17,090 bases of DNA from Gordonia sp. (in: high G+C Gram-positive bacteria) (lineage in GTDB: Bacteria; Actinomycetota; Actinomycetes; Mycobacteriales; Mycobacteriaceae). This document shows positions 1 to 6,307 of the stretch, piece by piece; position 1 is the first letter of the stretch; each line of letters starts with the position of its first letter. Where the stretch lies: the NCBI GenBank assembly GCA_030152405.1, contig JASLJL010000511.1:1-17090 (forward strand). Reading direction: 5' to 3'. The notes below the pieces were generated by a model. That model had not been told where the DNA came from, did not search any database, and was given only the letters and a program-made list of their open reading frames with translations. A program made the position numbers and the translations under genes.

Positions 1-692
1 TGGCGTCCACGGTTCACCGATCGCATCGTGTTGGTGAGGATCTCCTCGAAGCCGGCCAGCTTGTCGTCGACGTAGATGTCGCAGTCGCCACGCAGACGGT
101 CCGACTCCGCGTGCGCCGCGTCGACGATGCGCTCGGCCTCACTCTTGGCCGCGGCGACGACCTCCGAGTCGGAGACGAGGCGCTGCTGTTCGGCGATGCC
201 GTCCGCCACCGACTTGTGGTAGCTGGCGTCGCCGGCCTCGACGACGCGGGCCGCCTCGGCACGTGCTCGGCCGGTGACGGCCTCGAACTCGCGGTTGGCG
301 CTCGCTTCGAGACGACGAGCCTCGTCGTCGGCGGCGTCGATGGTCTGCTGAGCGTGAGCTCCCGCCTCGTCGACCAGGCGATCGGCCTTGGCCTGCGCCT
401 CGGCGACGATGCGCTCGGCCTCGGCGCGGGCGTGCGCCAGCATCGACTCGGAGTCGTTCTCGGCGCCGGTGATCAGCTTGTCCGAGGTGTCGCGCGCATT
501 GCCGACGATGGTGTCGCGCTCGTCGAGCACGTCCTGCGCGTCGTCGAGCTCTCCCGGGAGCGCGTCACGCAGGTCGTCGAGCAGTTCCAGGACGTCACCT
601 CGAGGCACGAGGCAACCAGCGGTCATCGGGACGGTGCGCGCCTCTTCGACGAGTGCGACGAGTTCGTCCAGCGCTTCGAATACGCGGTACAC
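1..692 (-). CDS. sepIVA: SepIVA, DivIVA-like septal protein (3' end cut by window)
   Basis: The 230 residues in the window start MYRVFEALDELVALVEE and continue as an almost unbroken Ala/Glu/Arg-rich heptad coiled coil from about residue 45 to 225. The conserved blocks VPMTAGC (21-27), PRGDVLELLDD (30-40), EQQRLVS (168-174) and RGDCDIYVDDKL (201-212) match, from memory, M. tuberculosis Rv2927c. That family is about 245 residues, so roughly 15 C-terminal residues lie beyond the window. The family is a cytoplasmic DivIVA-domain protein, essential in mycobacteria, that acts at the division site and in polar cell-wall metabolism; this role is taken from the family. The start is GTG, with GGAG five bases upstream. 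It lies 148 bases downstream of coaD on the same strand, with a hairpin and its own promoter-like region between them, so it is probably transcribed separately at least in part. Identification is firm; the exact end cannot be seen. Confidence 0.92.
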   Translation of the reverse strand, partial: MYRVFEALDELVALVEEARTVPMTAGCLVPRGDVLELLDDLRDALPGELDDAQDVLDERDTIVGNARDTSDKLITGAENDSESMLAHARAEAERIVAEAQAKADRLVDEAGAHAQQTIDAADDEARRLEASANREFEAVTGRARAEAARVVEAGDASYHKSVADGIAEQQRLVSDSEVVAAAKSEAERIVDAAHAESDRLRGDCDIYVDDKLAGFEEILTNTMRSVNRGR

Positions 693-706
693 GGTTACTC
701 CGATCC

Positions 707-742
707 GGCACAAGGCCTTGATGTTCTTGTGGCCATTGTGCC
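707..742 (-). promoter_or_regulatory. Inverted repeat upstream of sepIVA
   Basis: Arms GGCACAAGGCC (707-717) and GGCCATTGTGCC (731-742) are complementary over 11 pairs with a single bulged base, around a 13-base loop. The repeat ends 14 bases before the GTG start of sepIVA, just upstream of its GGAG. It could be a 5' mRNA hairpin or an operator. Nothing T-rich follows it on the minus strand, so it does not look like a terminator. Confidence 0.6.
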
Positions 743-744
743 GA

Positions 745-750
745 ATGGTA
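745..750 (-). promoter_or_regulatory. Candidate -10 box for sepIVA
   Basis: On the minus strand this reads TACCAT, fitting the TANNNT -10 pattern of mycobacterial housekeeping promoters. A start about seven bases downstream would fall inside the distal arm of the inverted repeat at 707-742. No clear -35 hexamer is seen 16-18 bases upstream, so this is a weak call. Confidence 0.3.
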
Positions 751-807
751 CGGCTGTGACTCAGGAGGATGAGTCGGCGTGTCGCAGCCTTCGACTCCGC
801 TCAGGGA

Positions 808-831
808 TCAGAGAACCGAGAGTCGTCTCGG
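808..831 (-). terminator. Possible terminator after coaD
   Basis: On the minus strand, ten bases past the coaD stop, CCGAGA and TCTCGG form a perfect 6-bp stem with a CGAC loop, followed by TTCTCT. The stem is short and the T-run interrupted, so termination may be partial. Confidence 0.4.
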
Positions 832-840
832 AGAAAGAGA

Positions 841-1329
841 TCAGACAGCGCGGGCGCCGGCGATCTTGTCGGCGAGCGCACGATGGATGTGCGGCGACAG
901 GTAGGGGGTCACGTCGCCGCCGAGCTTGGCGACCTCCTTCACAAGCGAGCTCGAGACGTGAGCGAACCGCGGATCGGTCAGCATGAAGAAGGTCTCGGCG
1001 TCGGCGAGTTCGCGGTTCATCTGGGCCATCGGCGTCTCGTAGGCGAAGTCGGTCTCCGAGCGCAGCCCCTTGACGATCGTCGGCAGATTGTCGTCGCGGA
1101 CCAGGTCGACGAGCAGACCCGACCAACTGCGGACCTCCACATTCGGCAGGTCCGCGCAGTCCTCGCGAATCAGCGCGATGCGCTCGTCGATGGAGAACAT
1201 CCCCTGCTTGTTGGGATTGACGACGACGGCCACGACCACGCGATCGAAGCGAGCGGCAGTCCGCTCGACGACGAACCGATGTCCCGAGGTGAAGGGATCG
1301 TACGAACCGGGGCAGACCGCAGCACTCAT
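841..1329 (-). CDS. coaD: Phosphopantetheine adenylyltransferase
   Basis: CoaD transfers AMP from ATP to 4'-phosphopantetheine to give dephospho-CoA, the penultimate step of coenzyme A synthesis, in the cytoplasm. The 162-residue product has the nucleotidyltransferase T-x-G-H motif in PGSYDPFTSGH (7-17), the NPNK segment (38-41), the substrate loop KGLR-(S)-ETDFAYE (87-98), MAQMN (101-105) and the C-terminal VSSSLVKE block (125-132) in place of the usual ISSTxxR. Length fits the family (about 160). The frame is open upstream to 1482, but the ATG at 1329 places PGSYDP six residues in, as in other CoaD proteins; the longer version would read back into rsmD. It lies 10 bases after rsmD, so the two are likely cotranscribed, an arrangement also seen in mycobacteria (Rv2966c-Rv2965c). 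Confidence 0.96.
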   Translation of the reverse strand: MSAAVCPGSYDPFTSGHRFVVERTAARFDRVVVAVVVNPNKQGMFSIDERIALIREDCADLPNVEVRSWSGLLVDLVRDDNLPTIVKGLRSETDFAYETPMAQMNRELADAETFFMLTDPRFAHVSSSLVKEVAKLGGDVTPYLSPHIHRALADKIAGARAV

Positions 1330-1339
1330 GGCGCCGAAC

Positions 1340-1906
1340 TTACCGGTCCGAGAAATCCGATGCACGGACACCCAGATGCACGATCGAGTCGCCGTACTTC
1401 TTCGACGAGACCTCGTCCACGCCGTCCGGCCACGAGATGGGAGCCGTTCGGGCGCCGCGTTCGACGAGGACCCACGCGCCATCAGAGAGAGCGGGCACCA
1501 ACGAGGTGAGGACGGCGTCGACAGCCGCCGTCGTCACGTCGTACGGCGGGTCGATGAACGCGAGGTCGAACGGACCCGCCGCGGCCGACAGGAACGACTC
1601 GACGGTCCGGTCGACCACCCGGGCCCGACCCCCGGCTCGGCACGTCGCGATGTTGTCGCGGACGACTTTCGCCGCCTTCCGGTCCGCCTCCACCAGGACG
1701 GCGGACGCCGCACCGCGCGAGACCGCCTCCAGGCCGAGAGCGCCGGTCCCCGCGTACAGGTCGACGACGCGGAAGCCCTCGATGTCGACGCGCGCACCGA
1801 GCATGGAGAACACCGCCTCGCGCACCCGGTCGGACGTGGGCCTCGTGGTGTCGGCGGGAACACTGAGTCGGCGGCCCCGGAACTCTCCGGCGATGATCCT
1901 GGTCAT
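1340..1906 (-). CDS. rsmD: 16S rRNA (guanine(966)-N(2))-methyltransferase
   Basis: RsmD methylates N2 of G966 (E. coli numbering) of 16S rRNA in the assembled small subunit, using S-adenosylmethionine. The 188-residue protein opens MTRIIAGEFRGRRL and RPTSDRVREAVFSML, both family hallmarks. The SAM-binding glycine loop is VVDLYAGTGALGLEA (47-61), and the catalytic DPPY is at 119-122. The open frame runs far upstream antisense to the sirtuin gene, but the ATG at 1906 is the only start giving the usual N-terminus. No Shine-Dalgarno sequence is visible; a TACGAT -10-like box 11 bases upstream suggests a very short leader. It heads the rsmD-coaD unit, divergent from the sirtuin gene. Confidence 0.95.
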   Translation of the reverse strand: MTRIIAGEFRGRRLSVPADTTRPTSDRVREAVFSMLGARVDIEGFRVVDLYAGTGALGLEAVSRGAASAVLVEADRKAAKVVRDNIATCRAGGRARVVDRTVESFLSAAAGPFDLAFIDPPYDVTTAAVDAVLTSLVPALSDGAWVLVERGARTAPISWPDGVDEVSSKKYGDSIVHLGVRASDFSDR

Positions 1907-1933
1907 ATCGGTTACCCATCGTATCGTCGTGGC
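1907..1933. promoter_or_regulatory. 27-bp divergent promoter region rsmD / sirtuin
   Basis: Only 27 bases separate the two divergent ATG codons. TACGAT on the minus strand (1918-1923) and TATCGT on the plus strand (1922-1927) both fit TANNNT and overlap. Each would place transcription start within about four bases of its ATG, and neither gene has a Shine-Dalgarno sequence. No good -35 hexamer is seen for either, so the assignment is tentative. Confidence 0.35.
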
Positions 1934-2821
1934 ATGCGTACGCGTGTGAACGCCTGGAGCCCGGCCCCGCCGACCGTCGCCGACCCGAACCCCGAGGCGT
2001 CGGCCGCGCGCGCTGCGGAGATCCTCGACGGCCGTCGGACCGTGGTGCTCACCGGCGCCGGGATCTCGACCCCGTCCGGCATCCCCGACTACCGGAGTCC
2101 TGGATCGCCGTCGCGTACCCCGATGACCATCGACCAGTTCCTCTCCTCCCCCGACTTCCGCCGCCACTACTGGGCACGGAATCACCTCGGCTGGCGCCAC
2201 ATGGACGCCGCACAGCCGAATGCCGCACACCGGACGATCACCGCGATGCGCGAATCCGGCCAGGCCACCGGGGTGATCACCCAGAACGTCGACATGCTGC
2301 ACCTCAAGGCGGGGACCCTGCCTGCACTCGATCTCCACGGGTCATACGGACGAGTGGTGTGCCTCGACTGCGGCGCACTCCGGTCGCGCCACACCCTCGC
2401 CGAACGGCTCGACGCAGCGAATCCCGGATACTCCGAGCGGATGCGGAGCCGCGGAGCGATCGAGGTGGCTCCCGACGCCGACGCCGTCCTGCACGACACC
2501 GCCGACTTCGTGATGGTCGACTGCGAATACTGCGGGGGCGTGCTCAAGCCCGACATCGTCTACTTCGGCGAGTCCGTGCCGCGGCGGGTGAGCGATCAGG
2601 CCTTCGCGATGGTGGACGACGCCGAGGCGATGCTCGTCGCCGGATCGTCGCTCACCGTGATGTCGGGTTTGAGGTTCGTTCGCCGCGCCGCGAAAGCACG
2701 CATTCCGGTCGTGATCGTGAACCGCGGAGAGACGCGCGGCGACGATCTCGCGACGCTCAAGATCGACCATCTGTGCGAGGTGATCCTCCCGGCGATGGTC
2801 CCAGATCCGACGTTACTGTGA
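1934..2821 (+). CDS. Class II (SIRT4-like) NAD-dependent sirtuin deacylase
   Basis: Sirtuins remove acyl groups from lysine side chains using NAD+, releasing nicotinamide and O-acyl-ADP-ribose. The 295-residue protein shows the motifs in order: GAGISTPSGIPDYRS (41-55, NAD binding), TQNVD (116-120), the catalytic His in LHG (134-136), zinc-binding pairs C143-x2-C146 and C197-x2-C200, KPDIVYFGE (205-213), AGSSL (236-240) and VNRG (262-265). GIPDYRS with the long spacer between the cysteine pairs resembles class II (SIRT4-type) enzymes rather than CobB-type class III, so the actual acyl specificity is unknown. The ATG at 1934 is preferred: upstream codons in this frame run antisense through rsmD and coaD. 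It precedes ectA by 106 bases on the same strand, but ectA has its own promoter-like sequence; a functional link with ectoine synthesis is not shown. Confidence 0.92.
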   Translation: MRTRVNAWSPAPPTVADPNPEASAARAAEILDGRRTVVLTGAGISTPSGIPDYRSPGSPSRTPMTIDQFLSSPDFRRHYWARNHLGWRHMDAAQPNAAHRTITAMRESGQATGVITQNVDMLHLKAGTLPALDLHGSYGRVVCLDCGALRSRHTLAERLDAANPGYSERMRSRGAIEVAPDADAVLHDTADFVMVDCEYCGGVLKPDIVYFGESVPRRVSDQAFAMVDDAEAMLVAGSSLTVMSGLRFVRRAAKARIPVVIVNRGETRGDDLATLKIDHLCEVILPAMVPDPTLL

Positions 2822-2888
2822 TTTATCGCACACCAAACCTGTGAACTGCACAAAGACCGGACATTCGCGCGTTCCGTAGGGCGATCGG

Positions 2889-2925
2889 GTGACATCGGTG
2901 TGTGCCCTCGTTAGCCTCGGTCACG
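2889..2925 (+). promoter_or_regulatory. ectA promoter, predicted leaderless
   Basis: GTGACA (2889-2894, one mismatch to TTGACA) and TAGCCT (2912-2917, fits TANNNT) are separated by exactly 17 bases. Transcription would start near 2924-2925, three or four bases before the ATG at 2928. There is no Shine-Dalgarno sequence before that ATG. A 5-bp inverted repeat GTGAC/GTCAC (2889-2893 and 2920-2924) spans the element and might be a regulator site; that part is speculative. Confidence 0.5.
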
Positions 2926-2927
2926 TC

Positions 2928-3443
2928 ATGAACCCGGACAACAGCGCGATCCAAACCAATGAGCGCGCCGGAGTCGCCTACCGGCGGCCCCGGGCCACCG
3001 ACGGCCTGCGGATGTGGGAGATTGCCCGCGATTCCCAGGTCCTCGACGTGAACTCGAGTTACGCCTACGTCCTGTGGGCGGTCGACTTCGCAGACACGTC
3101 GATCATCGCCGAGGTCGACGGACGGCCCGTCGGCTTCATCACCGGATATCGCAGGCCGGATGCCTCCGATGTCCTCATGGTGTGGCAGGTGGCGGTGGAT
3201 GCCGATCAACGCGGCAAGCAGATCGCGGGCACCATGCTCCGCGAACTGTTCGCGCGATCGGGAGTCACCGCGATCCACACCACGATCAGCCCCGACAACG
3301 ACGCCTCCCAGCGTCTGTTCGGCGGGGTCGCTCGATCCCTCGGCTTGCACTTCTCTCGCGAGCCCTTCCTCGAGGCCGAACTCTTCGGCGACTCGCACGA
3401 GCCGGAAGACCTGTACCGGCTCGAGCCGACGGCTACTGACTAA
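2928..3443 (+). CDS. ectA: L-2,4-diaminobutyrate N-gamma-acetyltransferase
   Basis: EctA acetylates the gamma-amino group of L-2,4-diaminobutyrate with acetyl-CoA, the second step of ectoine synthesis. The 171-residue protein is a GNAT fold: the substrate block QVLDVNSSYAYVLW (37-50), GRPVGFITGYRRP (65-77), acetyl-CoA motif A WQVAVDADQRGKQIA (86-100) with R95-G96-K97-x-x-A100, and ISPDNDASQRLF (120-131). Length fits the family. A GTG at 2889 would add 13 residues, but it coincides with the -35 box of a good promoter and the extension lacks family features, so the ATG at 2928 was chosen. It is the first gene of ectABC, 35 bases before ectB. Confidence 0.93.
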   Translation: MNPDNSAIQTNERAGVAYRRPRATDGLRMWEIARDSQVLDVNSSYAYVLWAVDFADTSIIAEVDGRPVGFITGYRRPDASDVLMVWQVAVDADQRGKQIAGTMLRELFARSGVTAIHTTISPDNDASQRLFGGVARSLGLHFSREPFLEAELFGDSHEPEDLYRLEPTATD

Positions 3444-3478
3444 GTGACCGCCGACAATCCGTAAGGACACATAACACA

Positions 3479-4750
3479 ATGACGACGATCAACACCGCCT
3501 TGGACGACGACACCTTCACTCAGCACGAATCTCAAGTCCGTTCTTACTGCCGCGACTGGCCGGCCCTCTTCGACACCGCGGTCGGCAGCCGTCTGACCGA
3601 TGTCGACGGTCGTACCTACCTCGACTTCTTCGCAGGCGCAGGCGCACTCAACTACGGACACAACAATCCGTTCCTGAAGTCCGCACTCCTCGACTACATC
3701 GAACGCGACGGCATCACTCACGGCCTCGACATGAACACCCGCGCCAAGGGCGCCTTCCTGTCGACGTTCGCCGAGAAGATCCTCGCGCCGCGCGGTCTCG
3801 ACTACGTCGTGCAGTTCCCCGGCCCGACCGGGACGAACGCCGTCGAGTCGGCTCTGAAGCTGGCCCGCAAGGTCACCGGCCGCGAGGCGATCGTCAACTT
3901 CACGAACGCCTTCCACGGCATGACCCTCGGCTCGCTGTCGGTCACCGGCAACGCCATGAAGCGTGCGGGCGCCGGCATTCCGCTGGTCCATTCCACCCCG
4001 ATGCCGTTCGACAACTACATGGGCGGCGCCACCGAGGACTTCGCGTGGTTCGAGCGCGTCCTCAACGACGAGGGCAGCGGCCTCAACAAGCCCGCCGCCG
4101 TCATCGTCGAGACCGTGCAGGGTGAGGGCGGCGTCAACGTCGCCCGCGCCGAGTGGCTGCGTGGACTCGCCGACCTGTGCAAGCGCCAGGACATGCTGCT
4201 CATCGTCGACGACGTGCAGATGGGCTGCGGCCGCACCGGCGACTTCTTCTCCTTCGAGGAGGCCGGCATCGTCCCCGACATCGTGACGCTGTCGAAGTCG
4301 ATCGGCGGCTACGGAATGCCGATGGCGCTCACCCTCATTCGTCGCGATCTCGACGTCTGGGAGCCCGGCGAGCACAACGGCACGTTCCGCGGAAACAACC
4401 CCGCGTTCGTCACGGCGAAGGCCGCGATCGACCTCTACTGGTCCGACGACAAGCTGTCGGTCTCGACCAAGGCCAAGGGGATCGCGATCTCCGAGCACTT
4501 CGACGAGCTGTGCGAACGGTTCGACGGCATCAGCCACCGTGGTCGCGGCATGGTCCAGGGCCTCGTCTTCGAGGACGCGCCCAAGGCCGACGAGGTCTGC
4601 GCCAAGGCATTCGAGCGCGGGCTGCTCGCCGAGACCTCCGGTCCGTCCGGCGAGGTGGTGAAGCTGCTCCCGGCCCTCACCATCACCGACGTCGAGCTCA
4701 ACGAGGGTCTCGCGATCCTGTCCGCCGCAGTCGAGGAGGTCCTCGCATGA
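3479..4750 (+). CDS. ectB: Diaminobutyrate-2-oxoglutarate transaminase
   Basis: EctB is a PLP enzyme that aminates L-aspartate 4-semialdehyde, with glutamate as donor, to L-2,4-diaminobutyrate: the first dedicated step of ectoine synthesis. The 423-residue product is a class III aminotransferase of normal length. Visible landmarks are FFAGAGALNYGHNNP (50-64), the phosphate-binding GPTGTNAVES (115-124), NAFHGMTLG (143-151), VQGEGGVN (213-220), the PLP-ring aspartate in LIVDDVQMGCGRTG (241-254, D244) and the Schiff-base lysine K273 in LSKSIGG (271-277). The ATG at 3479 has AAGGA about 11 bases upstream. Its TGA overlaps the ATG of ectC (ATGA), showing translational coupling. No aspartokinase gene accompanies the cluster here, so the semialdehyde must come from the general aspartate pathway. 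Confidence 0.96.
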   Translation: MTTINTALDDDTFTQHESQVRSYCRDWPALFDTAVGSRLTDVDGRTYLDFFAGAGALNYGHNNPFLKSALLDYIERDGITHGLDMNTRAKGAFLSTFAEKILAPRGLDYVVQFPGPTGTNAVESALKLARKVTGREAIVNFTNAFHGMTLGSLSVTGNAMKRAGAGIPLVHSTPMPFDNYMGGATEDFAWFERVLNDEGSGLNKPAAVIVETVQGEGGVNVARAEWLRGLADLCKRQDMLLIVDDVQMGCGRTGDFFSFEEAGIVPDIVTLSKSIGGYGMPMALTLIRRDLDVWEPGEHNGTFRGNNPAFVTAKAAIDLYWSDDKLSVSTKAKGIAISEHFDELCERFDGISHRGRGMVQGLVFEDAPKADEVCAKAFERGLLAETSGPSGEVVKLLPALTITDVELNEGLAILSAAVEEVLA

Positions 4751-5184
4751 TCGTCCGCACCACCGCAGAGATCACCGGAACAGACCGCGAGGTCGCAGAC
4801 CCGAAGGGCAACTGGGTCTCCAAGCGCATCGTGCTCGGCGGCGACATGGTCGGCTTCTCGTTCCACGAGACCACCATCAAGGCCGGTTCCATCAACGAGT
4901 TCCACTACGCGAACCACGTGGAGGCGGTCTGGCTCGTCGAGGGTTCGGGCACGCTCCTCGACCGCGAGACGGGCAAGAAGTACCCGCTCGGCCCGGGCAG
5001 CATGTACCTGCTGAACGGCAACGAGCGCCACACGGTCGTGGTGGACGAGCAGATGCGCATGCTCTGCGTGTTCAACCCGCCGGTCGTCGGCACCGAGGTG
5101 CACGACGAGAACGGCATCTACCCGCTCGTCGAGGTCCCCGCCCCGGCTCCGGTCGGTGAGCCCGCGGGACGTCACCGCGCATAA
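4747..5184 (+). CDS. ectC: L-ectoine synthase
   Basis: EctC cyclises N-gamma-acetyl-diaminobutyrate to ectoine by water elimination. It is a small cupin-fold, iron-dependent enzyme. The 145-residue protein carries GNWVSKR (21-27), FHYANHVEAVWLVEGSG (52-68) and YPLGPGSMYLLNGNERH (79-95). E59, Y87 and H95 line up, from memory, with iron ligands E57, Y85 and H93 described for the Paenibacillus lautus enzyme, at a constant offset of two. The C-terminus has a Pro/Ala/Val-rich tail (VPAPAPVGEPAG) a little longer than the usual length of about 130. The ATG overlaps the ectB stop. Downstream there is no ectD; the convergent proB gene ends seven bases away, so the product is expected to be ectoine, with hydroxyectoine possible only if ectD lies elsewhere. 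Confidence 0.95.
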   Translation: MIVRTTAEITGTDREVADPKGNWVSKRIVLGGDMVGFSFHETTIKAGSINEFHYANHVEAVWLVEGSGTLLDRETGKKYPLGPGSMYLLNGNERHTVVVDEQMRMLCVFNPPVVGTEVHDENGIYPLVEVPAPAPVGEPAGRHRA

Positions 5185-5190
5185 GGCGCG
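5176..5190. terminator. Small hairpin at the ectC / proB convergent ends
   Basis: CGCGC (5176-5180) and GCGCG (5186-5190) flank an ATAAG loop that contains the ectC stop codon. No T-run follows on either strand. It is the only structure seen where the two genes converge and may slow polymerase, but it is not a classical terminator. Confidence 0.2.
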
Positions 5191-5191
5191 T

Positions 5192-6307
5192 TCAGGCGGG
5201 AACGAGATCGTCCGCGTGGATGATCGGGCGCTGAAGGTCGCCGGGCAATTCGTCCGTCGACCGCCCGATCATCCGCGCGACGTCGTCTGCGTCGTACGCC
5301 ACCACTCCCCTGGCACGCACCGTGCCCGAGACGTCGACGAGATCGACGACGTCCCCGCTTGAGAAGTTTCCATGCGCCTGGGTGACACCGGCCGCGAGCA
5401 GCGAACGACGCCGCAGGCAGACGGCTGTGATCGCACCGTCGTCGAGCACCAGCCGCCCGTGTGACTCGGCTGCGTGCCGCACCCAGAACCGCCGTGCGGA
5501 CAGCCGTTCGGGCCGCGCCGCGAAGACCGTGCCGACCGAGGCGTCGCGCAGCGCGTCAGCGGCGTGGGCGGCCGACGCCAGTAGCACCGGCACACCCGAA
5601 TCCGACGCGAGGCGGGCCGCGGCCAGTTTCGAGGCCATGCCGCCGGTGCCCAACGCACCTCCCGATCCCGCGATCACTCCGTCGAGGTCCTCGGGCCCGT
5701 CGACCTGGTCGATCAGCGTCGCCGGACGTCCGTCCGGACCCGGCTTCCGCGGGTCGCCGGTGTACAGGCCGTCGACGTCCGAGAGCAGGACGAGCGCGTC
5801 GGCGCTGACCAGATGCGCGACGAGGGCGGCGAGACGGTCGTTGTCGCCGAACCTGAGTTCGTTCGTCGCCACCGTGTCGTTCTCGTTGACGACGGCCACC
5901 GCATGCAGAGACCGCAAGCGGTCGAGGGTGCGCTGCGCGTTCGCGTGATGTGAGCGGTTCGAGATGTCGTCCGCCGTCAGGAGCACCTGCCCCACCACTC
6001 GGTCGTAACGGCCGAACGACGTCCCCCACGCATGCGCCAACGCCAGCTGCCCGACACTCGCGGCCGCCTGTTTGGTGGCGAGATCAGTGGGACGCTTGCG
6101 GAGCCCGAGCGGTGCGATGCCTGCTCCGACAGCGCCCGACGACACGACGATGACGTCCGACCCCGCACGCATGCGCGCTTCGAGGGCGTCCACGAGTGCA
6201 TCCAATCGCGCACGGTCCAGCCCGCTGGAGAAGTCGGTCAGCGCCGACGAACCGATCTTGACGACGATGCTCCGGGCGGACGCGATCCCCGCGCGGACCT
6301 CACTCAT
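5192..6307 (-). CDS. proB: Glutamate 5-kinase with PUA domain
   Basis: ProB phosphorylates L-glutamate to gamma-glutamyl phosphate, the first and usually proline-inhibited step of proline synthesis. The 371-residue protein has an amino-acid-kinase domain (about 10-265) with [10 protein letters not shown] (15-24), [12 protein letters not shown] (52-63), [17 protein letters not shown] (141-157), [13 protein letters not shown] (174-186) and GTGGMASKL (220-228). A C-terminal PUA domain follows (about 285-365), as in the long bacterial form. The start ATG overlaps the obg stop by eight bases, so translation is coupled to obg. Its stop lies seven bases from the ectC stop on the other strand. The obg-proB order is that of M. 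tuberculosis Rv2440c-Rv2439c, so proximity to ectABC is probably a neighbourhood effect although both make compatible solutes. Confidence 0.95.
   Translation of the reverse strand: MSEVRAGIASARSIVVKIGSSALTDFSSGLDRARLDALVDALEARMRAGSDVIVVSSGAVGAGIAPLGLRKRPTDLATKQAAASVGQLALAHAWGTSFGRYDRVVGQVLLTADDISNRSHHANAQRTLDRLRSLHAVAVVNENDTVATNELRFGDNDRLAALVAHLVSADALVLLSDVDGLYTGDPRKPGPDGRPATLIDQVDGPEDLDGVIAGSGGALGTGGMASKLAAARLASDSGVPVLLASAAHAADALRDASVGTVFAARPERLSARRFWVRHAAESHGRLVLDDGAITAVCLRRRSLLAAGVTQAHGNFSSGDVVDLVDVSGTVRARGVVAYDADDVARMIGRSTDELPGDLQRPIIHADDLVPA

Noticed and set aside
111..986. Plus-strand open frame over sepIVA and the coaD end
   Set aside because: The opposite strand encodes a clear SepIVA and CoaD; the plus-strand product is low-complexity without motifs.
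1070..1933. N-terminal extension of the sirtuin frame to an upstream start
   Set aside because: The extra 288 codons are antisense to rsmD and coaD and carry no domain; the sirtuin fold is complete from 1934.
2889..2927. GTG start for ectA at 2889
   Set aside because: The GTG forms the -35 box of a well-spaced promoter, and the added 13 residues are not EctA-like. It remains a minor alternative.
3440..4537. Minus-strand open frame opposite ectB
   Set aside because: EctB motifs including the PLP lysine are complete on the plus strand; the antisense product matches nothing.
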